Assembly: GCA_021397835.1 (NCBI GenBank)
Contig: JAJFZO010000087.1
Coordinates: 5,270,001-5,334,000 of the forward strand
Direction of reading: 5' to 3'
DNA: 64,000 nt
Source: Moringa oleifera
Lineage: Eukaryota; Streptophyta; Magnoliopsida; Brassicales; Moringaceae
Position 1 is the first letter of the stretch, and the number at the start of each line of letters is the position of its first letter. The position numbers were made by a program, and so were the translations under genes. Below are positions 1-11,640 of this stretch, in pieces. The notes under the pieces were generated by a model that saw only the letters and a program-made list of their open reading frames with translations, was not told where the DNA came from and ran no database searches.

Positions 1-699
1 TATCTTCATCAATGCCTAAAGATTTTTTTTTTTTATATTGTTAGATTTGAAGTGTGCTTATCTTCATATTAGTATGAAGAAGTTAATTCTCATACCTAAG
101 CATAATTAAAATAAATATAATTGAACAGTTCCCTTACAAGATCATTGATGGTCATAAACATTCTTCTTTCCCTATTCTACTTGTACTTTTCTCTTCTCCT
201 ATAACAAATATCAATATTTAGTCTATAAAATAAATGTGCATAAGATTATAATATACTTATAATACCAAAAATTCTTTAGACAAGTGCGAATTAACAAATT
301 CACTCTAAATATGAGGCTGGAAGCAACTCTTATATTCTTTTGGTAGATCTTGAATCCTTTTTAAATCTCCTACAAATGCCATAATATATTTTTTGGTGAG
401 GTTTGTTTTGAAATTCCTTCATTGCAGTATAGCAGAATGTAATACATATCTCCTCATGCCCTTATCAATATTAAATGTACCCTAGAAGTACATAATATAT
501 GAAAACAAATCAAACTTAATGGTTTACATAATTAGATAAGAAAAATATTTTAGTTTTACAAGTTACTGATTAGAATTTGATCCCATACCTTCTTTTTAGT
601 TCTTGAAGTAGTTGATGCTAATTTGAAATGTTTATAGGTACTGTTTAACGTACTAAGACACCAATGTAGCTGATTATCTGTGTGTTCAATTAGTTACTC
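1..699. other. AT-rich non-coding stretch, probable left part of CACTA-1
   Basis: No convincing gene. The sequence is AT-rich with stops in all frames. Because the CACTA-1 transposase remnant to the right reads leftwards, this stretch should correspond to introns or the second gene of that element. I could not align it with the equivalent part of CACTA-2 by eye, so the assignment is inference. Confidence 0.35.
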
Positions 700-1839
700 T
701 TATTTATTTATTTTTATGTGTATCTTCTCGCCTATGAGTCTACTTTTTATAACTTCAGGCATATGGTTGATACCTCATTTTTTGCTTTTCCCTGATTCTC
801 TATGTGAGTTTGAGTCTTGTGAGAGATCCATATAATCTGCATGTAGGACATAAAAATTAAGATTAGCAAAATAAAAAATTATATATGAGAAAAAATATAT
901 CACAAGAACATAACTTAGTATAAAAATAAATATATTTTACCTATTGAATAAATTACATCCATAATCCTTCATAATCTTCCCTTGTATATATTAAGCCACC
1001 ATCATCCATAAAACCAAATAATTCAATTGCTGGTAAATTATTACAAACGAATGTCTAATCTACACCAACCTCGCCTGAGTCATCTTCTTGATAATCCTTT
1101 TGAGGTGTTGTCAGTACAATTGACCATCTAATATTAACTTCAACATAAAACACATGTCTTGCTTACGATGCCAATATAGACAGATCATTTCTATATCCAA
1201 TACGATTAAGGTCTACTAATACAAAACATAAGTCATTAATTTTAACACCATTACTATTTTTGACCTAGTCTCATTTAAAAATTGGTACTCTGAATATTGT
1301 ATAATCGAGTTCCCATATCTCTTGTATCACGCCATAAAAAGACAAATCTTCGTAGACTAGACTTTTGTCTTTCGCACTTGAGATATGCAGGATATTTACA
1401 ATCAAAGTCACCCCATCATTTATGACGTATCCATGATATTTGATTACAATAAATTAATGACCGTGAACAATCCATCATAAAGTAGGCAAAAATTCATGAT
1501 GAGATAAAGAAAGTTGATATTTTACTTGTGCATGACAATTTCTAAAGCTAAGTAATACATAGATGGGCATTAAGAAAAGACTAATAATTATGTTCAAAAA
1601 TTATTCTATCTTACCCTATTGCATAGTCAATTAGTGAAGGTACAATTGTGTTCATCATGTAACCACTTAAGCTTTCTCGACTTAATTGTATTAGCCATTC
1701 TAAGTTGGTTCGTATGCTTGCTGCATTTTTAAATGAAGTTAATGAAACTAATTGAAATTATGATAATTAATAACACTAAGTGTGAATAAAATTACCTTAT
1801 ACATGGTTAAACTTCATTGGTGTTCAACAAAACATATAA
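700..1839 (-). pseudogene. CACTA-1 TNP2-type transposase, C-terminal fragment (DUF4216 region)
   Basis: This is the C-terminal part of a plant CACTA (En/Spm) TNP2-like transposase, the enzyme family that cuts and pastes elements with CACTA ends. Read on minus, about 1460-1310 gives HISSAKDKSLVYEDLSFYG and then GVIQEIWELDY, closely matching the DUF4216 region of CACTA-2 at 21.1-21.8 kb (QISSAKDKNPVIGQLSFYG). Further left come VKNSNGVKINDL and the acidic C-terminal tail. Stops interrupt the frame, so it is dead. Around 730-840 a short minus stretch, MPEVIKSRLIGEK, may be the start of the element's second gene. The fragment stops at 1839, where the gypsy element is inserted. The preceding DUF4218 part of the same gene resumes beyond that element at 15748. 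The insertion seems to lie in an intron between these domains, because the same interval in CACTA-2 is intronic. Confidence 0.8.
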
Positions 1840-1844
1840 GTGAG
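1840..1844. repeat. Target-site duplication, left copy (GTGAG)
   Basis: GTGAG directly precedes the 5' LTR (TGTAGACACC). The identical GTGAG directly follows the 3' LTR at 15743-15747. A 5-bp duplication is what an LTR-retrotransposon integrase leaves. Confidence 0.92.
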
Positions 1845-1861
1845 TGTAGACACCTATTTTA

Positions 1862-1975
1862 CAGCCACCAATTCTACAATGCCACCAATTTTGCAATGCT
1901 GCTAATGCTGCAATGCTGCTAATTTTACAATGTTGCCAATTCTGCAATGCTGCAATGCAATATATTGCTGCATTA
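1862..1975 (+). repeat. Short tandem repeat at LTR start (TGCCAATTCTGCAA units)
   Basis: About eight degenerate 10-15-bp units of the form GC(C/T)(A/G)CCAAT-TCTGCAATG. The same array with different unit order is at 13345-13525 in the other LTR, so it belongs to the element. Confidence 0.75.
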
Positions 1976-2869
1976 AATGGAGGCTTGGCTAAGGTCTGTA
2001 AATACCTACCTTGGCCAAGAGCATATAAGGGATTTGGAGAGGGAGTGTTGAGGAAAAAATGTTAAAAAATTTTGAGAGTTTGGAAAATATTTGGATAAAG
2101 TTATAAAAGGGGGAGGTAGTAGTGTAAAAAGAGTTGGAGAGATTTTTTTTTTTTTTTGGTAAGGAGAGATTTGGAGGAGACATTTTCAAATATTACTTCG
2201 TCTTGAAGAACAATGTAACATTTTTTGTGATTTTATCATTATTTTTTCTTTTATTTTTGATTTTTTATGAATATTTTCTTTCATTTATTTACTTAATTGT
2301 TATTATATATGCGTATATATATGTATATTTATTTATTCCTTTTGCACACATGTATCTTTTTACTTATTTTCATGTTACTATCACTTACATTTTTATTTAC
2401 CTTGTATATTGATGTATTTATATTCCTCTATTTACAAATATACATAATTTTTTCTATACTTTTATGTTGAATACATGAAAAGTTAAGCAAAAAAATAGAT
2501 AGTATGTAAAAGTAATGAGCAAAAAATGTAATTTAATAGGAAATAGAAGGAATGTGATATATAAACTCAAAACAAAAATAAAAATAAAAAAAAGAAGAAG
2601 AAAGAGTGGTTATATGCTTTCATGATTGAATACATAAAATTTATTTGAAAGAACATAAAAAAAAGGGGAAATTTATGTAACTTTAAAATATAAAGGTTGT
2701 TTTAAAATAATAAATTTATATTATTCATAATATAAAATTACTAGATAAATTAAGTTTTATTTTTTACTCATTTTAAACTATGTTTTCAAAAAAAAAAAAA
2801 AGAAACAACTTTGATGTTATTTTAATTTAAAAAATTAAAATAAAAAATATTTTAAATTTTTAAAAGTAT

Positions 2870-3430
2870 AAAATCATTCAAGAGACTTATTTTAAAAAAA
2901 AATATTTTTAAAATAATAATATATGTTTTAAGCTTTTGAGAAGTATAAAAAAATATCAATTGAAAGGTTTCCATATTTTTTATATGAGAATTATTTTTCT
3001 TAAAATCCAAAAAAATAAAAATATATATTTTTAGTTTTTGAAGGATATAAAAAAAATCTCAAGAGAGAACTTTTTATATTTTAATATAAAAAACTACTTA
3101 ATATTTTGAAAAATATGAAAAAATCTCAAGAGAGAGGTTCTCATATTTCTTAATAAAAAAATTATACTAAAATAAAGTGTTTCAAGTTTTGATAAGTATG
3201 AAAAATCTTAAGGGAGTAGTTTTCATATTTTCTAATATAAAATTAATTTTAAAAATATTTATTTGATTTCTTTAAGAAAATGTAGAAAAGAAAACTCAAG
3301 AGAGATTTTCATACTCTCTAATATAAAATATTTGTGTGGGAAATGTGAAAAGATTTCAAGAGAGGATTTTTATATTTAAAAATATATTTATAAAAAAATC
3401 TAAGAGAAAAATTTTCGTATTCTCTAAAAT
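2870..3430 (+). repeat. Degenerate repeats around CTCAAGAGAGA in LTR
   Basis: Roughly eight repeats of about 60-75 bp are built on AAATCTCAAGAGAG...TTTTCATATT...AATATAAAA. The same set recurs at 14440-14990 in the 3' LTR. Each unit pairs a purine-rich CTCAAGAGAG box with an AT-rich spacer. Confidence 0.7.
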
Positions 3431-4188
3431 ATTTTGTGTATATGCTCTCAATTTATTTTTAGTTTCAATTAATAGAATTATACAAGTTTAATTTAAGGCC
3501 TATATTTAAAATATCAAATATTAATTATTTGCTTGCATTAAGGTCATGAGACTTCAAAATTATTTCATATTTTTACATAATGTGGTCGTGCATGTGCATC
3601 AAAATGCCTTTCACATGAATCATAACAAAAAATATTTTGAGGATTAAAAAATTGAATAAGAGTAAAACCTTCATATTTTTCACCATAAAAAAATGTTTTA
3701 AGATTAGAGGTTAAGCAAGAGTGAAACCTTTACATTTTCTCTCATAAAATGATTTGAAGAATTAAAGGTAAAACAAGAGTTAAACCTCTATATTCCCTAA
3801 AACATTAAAATTTTACTTGTTTTCATACCAAGTACATTTCTTTTCAGACATATTTTTAAGAATTAATTTTAAAAATCAAATGAATTTTAAAACCAAAAAA
3901 TAATCAATAATTAATTGGTAACAATTTTTAGGTGCCGTAGTGGTGCTAATCCTTCCCCACGCATAATTAACTTTTGAATCCATATTTTTAATTTTGAAAA
4001 ACCAATATTGTCTTATTTATTTTTTAAAAACAAATAAATTTTGGCGTCAAAATCACACCATAAAAAGGATTGGTTTGACTCCCTTTATTTTTATTTTCTA
4101 AAATCTTTTCGAAAGAAAATCACCCAAAATATTACATTTTTTAAAGTCGCTTTAAGAATTCAACCTCGGTCGAAGATAGGTTATGACA

Positions 4189-4210
4189 ACTTGGCGACTC
4201 CAATGGGGAC
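4189..4210 (+). other. Primer-binding region of the gypsy element
   Basis: TGGCGACTCCAATGGGGAC (from 4192) lies three bases after the LTR end. A TGG start just inside the 5' LTR is expected for a site pairing with the 3' CCA end of a tRNA. TGGCGACTC...GGGGAC-like sites are typical of Tat/Ogre-type elements. I do not assign the tRNA. Confidence 0.65.
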
Positions 4211-5224
4211 ATTTAGAGAGTCAAGCTAAAATTGATTAGGATTACTTTTTAGCTTTGAAAATTGAAGTTTAATCTTGGTTCTTTTTATTTAACATTTGTT
4301 GCATTTAGAATTATTGTTCAATTAATTTTCTACTTGTTTTACACATATACTGACATTATATATTGTCATCTAAATTATTTTATGACTTACACACTTTTTA
4401 CTCACACATCACCTGCATGACATAAGTTCTTGACCTAGCTTTACCCTTTAGAAAGGAATAGTATAAACTATGCTCCCAAGAAGTTCCTTGCTTCTGCATG
4501 AGCTAGGAAATATTCCCAATCAAATTGAACTTGAAATACTTTATCAGTTTTTAGAAGTTAATGCTTCTACAACAATGATAGTAGTGTTTCAGGGTGCCTT
4601 ACTAATCTAGTGAGAAGCAATATGAGAACCTATAGAAAATTAATCAATTTCTCAAAGCCTTGCATGTGGTAAGCCTAGGGAATTGAGAACAAGATAGGGC
4701 CATAGCTAGTAAAAAAAAAAAAACTTTAAGACACGAAGGGAGTCATGTTTTATGTATGAATGTTTTTTAATATTTTTATCTTGTTGTGATATTGACTTTT
4801 TGCTTAACGTTTGTTCTTGTACTTTATAGTTGCATGACATATCATCATGAGGATTATTACCTTCGCAAGCTTAAAAACAAGTGATAAACTTTTGTTAAAT
4901 TCATAAAGTATCGGTAATCATGGAAGCTTAACAATGAAGCAAGCTAATGTCAATGTGGTCTAGAGTTATGTTTTTAATTATGGACTCAATGTTAGATATT
5001 AACCATGTATACGGATGCTTTATGAAATTAATAAGAATCTATATTTGTTTTCCAATTGCGAAGTTAACAAATTCCCTAATATTTTTGCATTCATACTAAC
5101 CATAGTGCATGCATCCATTCCATTTTGACATTAAAATATTAGATTTAAGGTAACAAGATAAGGGAAATTAAAATATCATCTCATTATAAAAATCTACAGA
5201 ACTCGCTCGAAAACAAAAGCTAAT
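4211..5224 (+). other. Untranslated leader between primer site and gag
   Basis: About 1 kb with stops in all frames and no recognisable domain. Leaders of this length are normal in Tat-lineage elements. Confidence 0.5.
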
Positions 5225-6500
5225 ATGGAAGGCCATCAAGCTAGGATGGAGAGATTAGTGAATATGCAAAGAACCCAACATGAGATATAAGAAACTAGCA
5301 AGATGCATAAAAGAATATGGTATATAGTCAAGAAGAGATGCAGTCCTAATTCCTCCAATGATGAAGACAATGTAATCAATAGTTAAGGAAAAAGTAGTTG
5401 TTGTGGAACAAAAGGCTTCTAAAAATATACATGCCAGGGGAAATGAGACCTTTATAGCCCACCAAGGAAATCCTTCACTTGATTACAAACCAGGATTTAC
5501 CCTTATTCATGAACCAAGGTGCGATGCATACACTAGCATGCCAAAAGAGAGAAACCATTCTGTGTGCCTAACTCAAATGACCCAACAGAAATAGAGAAGT
5601 TAATGACTAAAAATGTCAACAATAAGGAATTATTGCAGAAGTATGAAATGTTGGCAAAAAAAGTGAAAGTGTTTAAGGAGGCATGTAAATTTCAAGGGCT
5701 AGATATTTCTGACCTCAGCTTAGTACCTAGATTAATATTACCACCAAAGTTCGAAGCACCTAAAGTTGATAAATCTAATGGAAGTAAATGCTCACGTATG
5801 CACATTCGCATGTACTTAAGTAAAATGCATGGATATGAGGACAATCAAAAGTTTCTTATGCATTGCTTCCAAGAAAACCTAAAGGAAAAAATGCTAGATT
5901 AGTACAATAACTTAGAAGCCTCTAAAATTCAATCTTGGAAAGATCTAGCCGCTGCTTTCATGACTCACTACCAGCACCTAGTAGAGCTTACACCAAGTCG
6001 AGTTACTTTACAAAATATGTGCAAGAAAAATGATGAATCCTTCAAAGAAAATGCTCGAAGGTGGCATGAAGTTATAGCAAGAGTCCATTTGACTTTGTCC
6101 GAAGATGAGTTTTTAGAATTATTTGTCAACACTCTAAAGCCCCCATTCTATGAGAAGCTACTTGGTATGTCAGGTAAAAAATTTGTCAAAATAGTTAGGT
6201 AGAGGCAGATTTTTGAAGATGCCTATAGACTTGGACAGTTGGAAGATCCAAACAATGCAAAGAAAATTACAACAGGAAAGAAAAAAGAAGGAGAAATAAA
6301 CCATATTTCTCAACATACTTTTTTTCAACCTCTATTTTTTTACCCACGACCTCATTTGTACCTGTTTACAATGACTTTTTACCGTACATCCTACTATTCT
6401 GTCATAAACGTCATTAGTATAGTACTAAGGCCAGGAACACAACAATGACCATTAGTATTACCACCTCTTGTTGCCACCTAAATCCTTAACCAACCCAATC
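5225..6500 (+). pseudogene. gag: gag remnant of the Tat-lineage element
   Basis: Gag forms the virus-like particle that packages the element's RNA. The likely start is the ATG at 5225 (MEGHQARMERLV), which runs into a stop after about 20 codons. The frame then resumes in pieces at 5403-5594, 5564-5902 and 5960-6202. The last piece, with NMCKKNDESFKENARRWHEV and LFVNTLKPPFYEKL, is the retrotransposon gag domain (PF03732 type). A spacer with further broken frames follows to about 7.0 kb. No zinc knuckle was identified. At least three stops or frame changes show that it is non-functional. Confidence 0.82.
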
Positions 6501-7250
6501 TCCAACAAGTAAGATCCCAAAGTCAACATTCGAAGGTCCCCATGAGATTAATCCCCATGAGATATGCATAGTTATATGCCCAATTATTAGAGGGAAGGTT
6601 AGTAGCCCTAGCATTTTTGAAACTGATACAACCTTCATATCCTAAGTAGTATGACCAAAAGGCAACTTGTGTTTTCCAAGATGGAGTAGTTGGGCACAAT
6701 ATAAAGAATTATGCAGCATTTAAGTACAAGGTCTAATCTTTAGTTGATCATGGGGCCTTGAGGTTTGATACAGACCCTAGCCCAAATATGGGCAATAATC
6801 CACTGCCAACGCATAGGTAATTGATAATTAATCTTAAAATTATAGAAGAAGGACCATTGATAGCCCTGATTGACAAATTGAAGCCATCACTGATAACATG
6901 CCCACTTAAGGCGATAAATCCTCAGTAAATATAGGAATTCTATTAGCAAGCACTCAGCCAAAAGTAGTTATCAAGGTACTAACGCTTTTTTCATACAAGA
7001 ATACACATGTTGTTCCTTCTAATTATCAGGTCCAAATAAAAAAGGGAGAATCCAATGTAGCTAACATGGCAGAGCTGAGCCATATTACTCGAAATAAAAG
7101 GTGTTATGGCCTAATAGAACCTAAAGAAAAATAAGTTACAACCTAGTCAAGTAAGAAAGAGAAAGAAAAAGAAATTGGTAGAAAACATCTTGTCATTGAA
7201 GAGGAGGTTCTAGAGTTTTTAAAATTCATCAAGTGTAGTGAATACAATGT
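6501..7250 (+). pseudogene. Degenerate gag-protease linker of the gypsy element
   Basis: This stretch lies between the gag core and the protease. Short plus-strand pieces read like the linker of Tat polyproteins, for example HMAELSHITRNKR-like sequence near 7065-7100. Many stops occur. It holds nothing that needs a separate gene. Confidence 0.45.
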
Positions 7251-7640
7251 AATTAACTAATTACAAAAAATGCCAGCAAAGATTTCATTGTTATCACTCT
7301 TACTAAGTCCCTAATGAAGGTGTTAAAGAATCCTATGTGTCTCATGACATATCGTTAGAAAAGATAGGTGACTTAGTAGGAAACTTAACGGCTCATAATT
7401 TTATCATGTTTACTGATGATGAAATTCTAATGGATAAGAAATCTACCGAGGCCTTACACATATCAACTGAGTGTAAGGGTTATACCATCTCTAAGGTCTT
7501 AATAGATAATAGGTCCTCATTGAATGTAATGCCCTTATTAACTCTAAGGAGGCTTCGCTTGGATATGTCACATGAGTTAGAGCACAACAATCATATAAGC
7601 ATTTGATGGCTCAAAAAAGGAAGTGACTAGGGTTATGAAA
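7251..7640 (+). pseudogene. Retroviral-type aspartic protease remnant
   Basis: The protease cuts the gag-pol polyprotein. The readable frame 7337-7606 contains ALHISTECKGYTISKVLIDN followed by RSSLNVMPLLTLRRL. The usual active site in this family is D-x-G-S-S (VLIDNGSSLNV). Here the glycine of DNGSS is an arginine, which would be expected to abolish activity. The frame is closed on both sides by stops. Confidence 0.78.
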
Positions 7641-8335
7641 GTGCTAATGAGGATAAGTCCATACACCTATAACATTGAACTCCAAGTGATGGACATTAAT
7701 AGCTCTTTTAACTCTTGCTCGAAAGACCTTGGATTCGTATGGCAGGGCTTGTGCCTTCAACCTTACATCGACAGTCAAAATGATTGTGGATAATCAGCTT
7801 GTCACCATTACAAGAGAAGAAGACATCATAACTTCAATTTTATTAAGCCATTCTTACATTGAGGCTCTAAAGATTGTTCATTCAGAGCATTAGAATTTGT
7901 GAATGCTTCTGAACATGCATAGGCATGGGAGTCTCATATCTCTACAAATATGAAATTTTAATTGGGGCAGACCTTGGGTAAAGGGTATAAAGTCGAAAGA
8001 AGATTAGGAAGAATTTGCAAAAGATAGTTTTGGCCTTGGATATCCCTAAAGATAAGGATCAGACTGGCTTAGGCTACAAAAGAACCAAAGCAAAGAAAAG
8101 CCAAATGATGGAAGAAAAGAAGAAAAAGAGGAAGATGTTGTTTGAAGCGAGAACTTATAAGGCAAAACGTATCGACTATATTATTTTGTTACATCGAGCA
8201 TTCAAATCAGCTGGTTTTATTATCCCTAAGGAGCCAATTCATGTTGTCATTAAAACTAGAAATCAGCTTGTAGAAGAACTTTCTCACCTCTTAATCAACA
8301 TGATAGGAGATTCACGTATAATGAATATCCTAATG
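7641..8335 (+). pseudogene. Protease to reverse-transcriptase linker, degenerate
   Basis: Broken plus-strand reading frames include PWIRMAGLVPSTLHRQ-like sequence (about 7730-7770) and a lysine-rich stretch 8015-8341 (QTGLGYKRTKAKKSQMMEEK). These match the charged linker seen between protease and reverse transcriptase in Tat/Athila-type polyproteins. No enzymatic motif is visible. Confidence 0.55.
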
Positions 8336-9424
8336 TTATGAATATTAATTTTGAGTTGAATCTTAAAGAATTTCTATATCAAAATGATTCTGGATTTAAA
8401 AGAAATAGTGAACATATATTACCCTCAAATTTATCAAAAATGATAGAACAAGTGAAAAAAAAAATTGTACTGCATAAAGAGTTCACAAAAACCATTAATT
8501 TAGGAAATGAAAGAGGAAAAAAGAAAGTAAAAATTGGGATTACTTTATCTTCTTACATAAAAGAAGAGTTCATAAAATTGCTGAGGGAATATTCAGATGT
8601 GTTTGCATGGTCGTATAGAGATTTGTCAAGGCCGGATAGTAGTATCATCGAGCATAAATTACCACTAAAATCAACATGTCCACTAGTTCAACAAAAGCTG
8701 AGAAAAATAAAGTCAAAAATGTTGTTAAAGATTAAAGAAGTCCAAAAACAATTAAATGCAGGGTTTATTGCTATGGCACATTACCTAGAATGGGTAGCTA
8801 ATATAGTTTCAATACTAAAGAAAGATGGCAAGTTATGGATGTGTGTAGATTATAGAGACCTTGATCGAGTAAGTCCTAAGAATAATTTTTTTGTTGCTGA
8901 ATATCGAGACTCTTGTGGATAATACAACCAAATATTCTTTATTTTCTTTGATGGATGGATATTCGGGATATAATCAAACAAAAATGGCACCAGATGATAT
9001 AGAAAAAACCACATTTATCACCTTTTGGGAAATATTTTGCTATTGTGTAATGCCATTTGGTCTGAAAAATGCCAACATTACTTACCAACGCTCTATGTTA
9101 ACCTTATTTCATGATATGATGCACAAAACAATTAAAATCTATGTTAATGGCATGATAGTCAAATCCAAGAAAGATGAAAATCATGTGAAGGATTTAAGAA
9201 AACTTTTTAAAAGATTTTGAAAATATGAGTTACGGTTGAATCCGAATAAGTGCACTTTTGACGTGAAATCAAAAAAGCTGTTAGGTTTTATTGTAAGTGA
9301 GAAAGTTATTGAAGTCGATCCCAATAAAGTCGAGATGATTCAGAATTTACCACCACCTAAAACAGTGAAGGAAGCATGGGGCTTTTTGGGAAGGTTGAAT
9401 TATATTTTAAGATGTATAGCCTAA
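8336..9424 (+). pseudogene. pol: Reverse transcriptase remnant (gypsy type) with lost active site
   Basis: Reverse transcriptase copies the element's RNA into DNA. Frames 8338-8922, 8891-9220 and 9236-9424 give the family motifs in order: MCVDYRDLDRVSPKNNFF (near 8838-8890), SLMDGYSGYNQTKMAPDD with the first catalytic aspartate (about 8948-9000), MPFGLKNANITYQRSM (about 9052-9100), the palm motif YVNGMIVKSK (about 9140), and FDVKSKKLLGFIVSEKVIEV with the thumb connection. The palm motif should be YVDDM, so both aspartates needed for polymerisation are changed (N and G). Frame changes near 8900 and 9220 also break it. Confidence 0.9.
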
Positions 9425-9850
9425 TTGACAAATATATATATGATCCTATCTTCAAAGTTGAGAAATAGTTATCCTGGTGAATGGGATAAAGAAGGTCAAA
9501 TAGCCTTTGACAAAATAAAAAGGTATTTATCCAACCCTTAGGTACTGATGCCGTCTAGGAAAGCCAATAATTTTGTATTTGACAGTGTGCGAAAAGCCGT
9601 TGGGCTGTGTATTAGTGCAACAAGATGAGTCTACCAAGAAAAAGCATGCTATTTATTACTTGAGCAAAAGTTCATTGATTATGAGTCAAAATATTCCTAT
9701 TGAAAAGATTTGTTATGCATTGGCTTGGACTGCAGACGGACTTCGCCAATATTTGTTAAGTCACATGATGTGAGTGATTGCTAAGTTAGATCCCATTAAG
9801 TACTTGTTTGAAAAACCTTCGTTATCCAACAGACTAGCTAGATGGTAAGT
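9425..9850 (+). pseudogene. RNase H remnant (first RNase H)
   Basis: This is the RNase-H-like domain that follows gypsy reverse transcriptase. The frame 9573-9773 gives YLTVCEKPLGCVLVQQDES, AIYYLSKSS and ALAWTADGLRQYLLSH. These correspond to the family's LxVSexavGaVLvQ...piyYlSk...AL.wa.rkLR.Yf..H pattern. The upstream part (9440-9572) is interrupted by stops. Confidence 0.8.
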
Positions 9851-10396
9851 ACTATTGTCAAAGTACGATCTTGTATACATTTCCCAGAAGGCGATCAAAG
9901 GAAGTGTTATAGTAGACTTTTTAACTGATTGTGCTAATGAAAACTATCGATCGATAAGGTTTGATTTTTTTAGTGAGGACTTAATGATAATTATGCCTAT
10001 AGATAAAGAGGAAAAAAATGTTTTTTTGATGGGGCATCGAATATTCTAGGGCATGAGATTAGCACAATCCTAAAGTCACTAAATGAACAGTACCGTTCAT
10101 TCATAGCTCAATTAGATTTTGATTTCACTAATAATGTTGTCGAGTATGAAGCCTGCATCATCGGATAAAAAGCTCCAATAAAGAAAAAGGTGGCAAAGTT
10201 GGATGTATTTGGGGATTTTGCTTTGGTTATATATCAACTAAAGGGAGAATGGATGATAAGACATCCTGAGTTAGTTCGTTACCACAAGTTGGCTAAGGAA
10301 TTACTTAAGAGCTTCAAAGAAGTCAATTTCAATTATCTCCCTAGAGACAAATATCAAATGGCAGATGTATTAGCAACATCGACTTCCATCTTTTAA
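9851..10396 (+). pseudogene. Second RNase-H-like domain (Tat-lineage hallmark)
   Basis: The preceding linker KYDLVYISQKAIKGSVIVDFL (9855-9930) has the family's Y-I-x-Q-K-A-I-K-G-x-x-x-A-D-F-L pattern. The domain follows: SLNEQYRSFIAQLDFDF...NNVVEYEACI (about 10075-10165), KLDVFGDFALVIYQLKGEW (about 10190-10250) and NYLPRDKYQMADVLATS (about 10330-10380). The D in VFGDFALV and the D in MADVLA correspond to conserved RNase H acids. A TAA after ACIIG breaks the frame. A dual RNase H separates this element from Athila and chromovirus lineages. Confidence 0.82.
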
Positions 10397-11640
10397 GTGA
10401 CAAAGGCTTTACGACTCTTGCTAATCAAAATGAGTATTTTAGACTCTATAGTGCACTGCTTAGTGATTGAGGAAGAAAAAGATGGCAATCCATGGTATCA
10501 TGACATTCAAATTTATGTTAAGGATCAACAATACCTAGAAGGAGCATCAGAGAATAAAAAGAGAACCTTAAGGAGGTTAGCCTCAAATTTCATATTAGAT
10601 GGGGAAGTGTTTTACAAAAAAAGTTTTAGTCAAACTTTATTAAGTTGTGTTGATGCAAGCGAGCCCAGGTAATCTTCAGAGAAATAAATGAAGGTACTTG
10701 TGGAACACACGCTAGCAAACCCATAATGGCTAGGTAAATTATGAGGACAAGTTTTTATTGGCTAATAATAGAAAAGGATTGCATCTAGTATGTGAAAAAG
10801 TACCACAAATGCCAAATTTATGCTAATAAGACGCACGTGCTGCCATCTCCTCTATATGGAATGAATTTACCTTAGCCATATTCAATGTGGGGTTTTGATG
10901 TCATCAGGCCCATTACCTCAAAAGCTTTTAATGGATACAGATTTATCCTAGTGTTCATTGATTACTTCACGAAATGGGTGGAAGCTGATTTTTTCGCTAA
11001 TATGACTAAGGTTGTGGTTAAATGTTTTATAAAAAAGAAATCATTTGTTGATATAACTTGCTAGAGTGAATCATCTTAGATAACGCTCAAAATCTGAATA
11101 GTAAGGCTATGAAAGAGATTTGTGAATAATTTAAGATTCGATACCATAATTTAGCAGCCTACCATCCTAAAACGAATGGGGTAATAGAAGCAACAAATAA
11201 AAACATCAAGAAGATAATGCAAAAAATGACAGTAGTCTATAAGGATTGGCACGAAATGTTACCTTTTACATTACATGCTTATAGGACTACAGTAAGAACC
11301 TGAAGCATAGTGGATCAAAGCTCGATATGGATAGTTAAACTTGATTGATGAGAAACACCTTAAAGCTATTTGCCATAAGCAATTGTACCAAAGCAGAATG
11401 AAAAAGCATATAATAAGAAAGTATGCCTAAGAGTATTCAGAAAAGCTGATTTAGTGTTTAAGAAGATTCCCGAGAATGTTTAAGATCCTTGAGGCAAGTA
11501 GACACCAAATTGGGAAGGCCCATATGTTGTGAAGAAAGTATTCTCTAGAGGAGCCTTAATCTTAGCTGAAATGGGCGGTGATGATCTACCTAAACTAATT
11601 AATTTAAATATTGTAAAGAAGTATTACACTTGAAAAGGGA
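10397..11640 (+). pseudogene. int: Integrase remnant of the gypsy element
   Basis: Integrase joins the DNA copy to the chromosome. In order I read the zinc-binding part (GTCGTHASKPIMAR, then YHKCQIYANKTH, about 10690-10830), the core with SMWGFDVI (first D, about 10885), GYRFILVFIDYFTKWVEADF, LDNAQN (second D, about 11085) and GVIEATNKNIKK (catalytic E, about 11185). The C-terminal part has PNWEGPYVVKKVFSRGALIL and LINLNIVKKYYT, ending at a TGA about 11632. Acidic residues are still visible, but several stops (for example after MAR and near 11060) inactivate it. Confidence 0.85.

Larger units (their letters stand above)
1845..4188 (+). repeat. 5' long terminal repeat of the Tat-lineage gypsy element
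   Basis: The LTR begins TGTAGACACC and ends TTATGACA, so it has the usual TG...CA ends. It aligns along its whole length with 13327-15742, with many substitutions and small indels. Its left part is a string of TGCCAATTCTGCAA-like units. A promoter-like AT-rich stretch and poly-T follow. The middle holds degenerate CTCAAGAGAGA repeats. The right part has GGTGCCGTAGTGGTGCTAATCC and a conserved GAATTC(A/G)ACC(T/C)CG(G/A)TCGAAGATA tail just before the end. Apparent reading frames inside it are not genes. Confidence 0.92.

Noticed and set aside
1989..2412. Open frames on both strands in the 5' LTR near 2.0-2.4 kb
   Set aside because: They are low-complexity (F, I, Y, L) and lie within the LTR; the frames are not kept in the 3' LTR.
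4041..4229. 62-codon plus frame across the 5' LTR end
   Set aside because: It spans the LTR boundary and the primer site, so it is not a gene.
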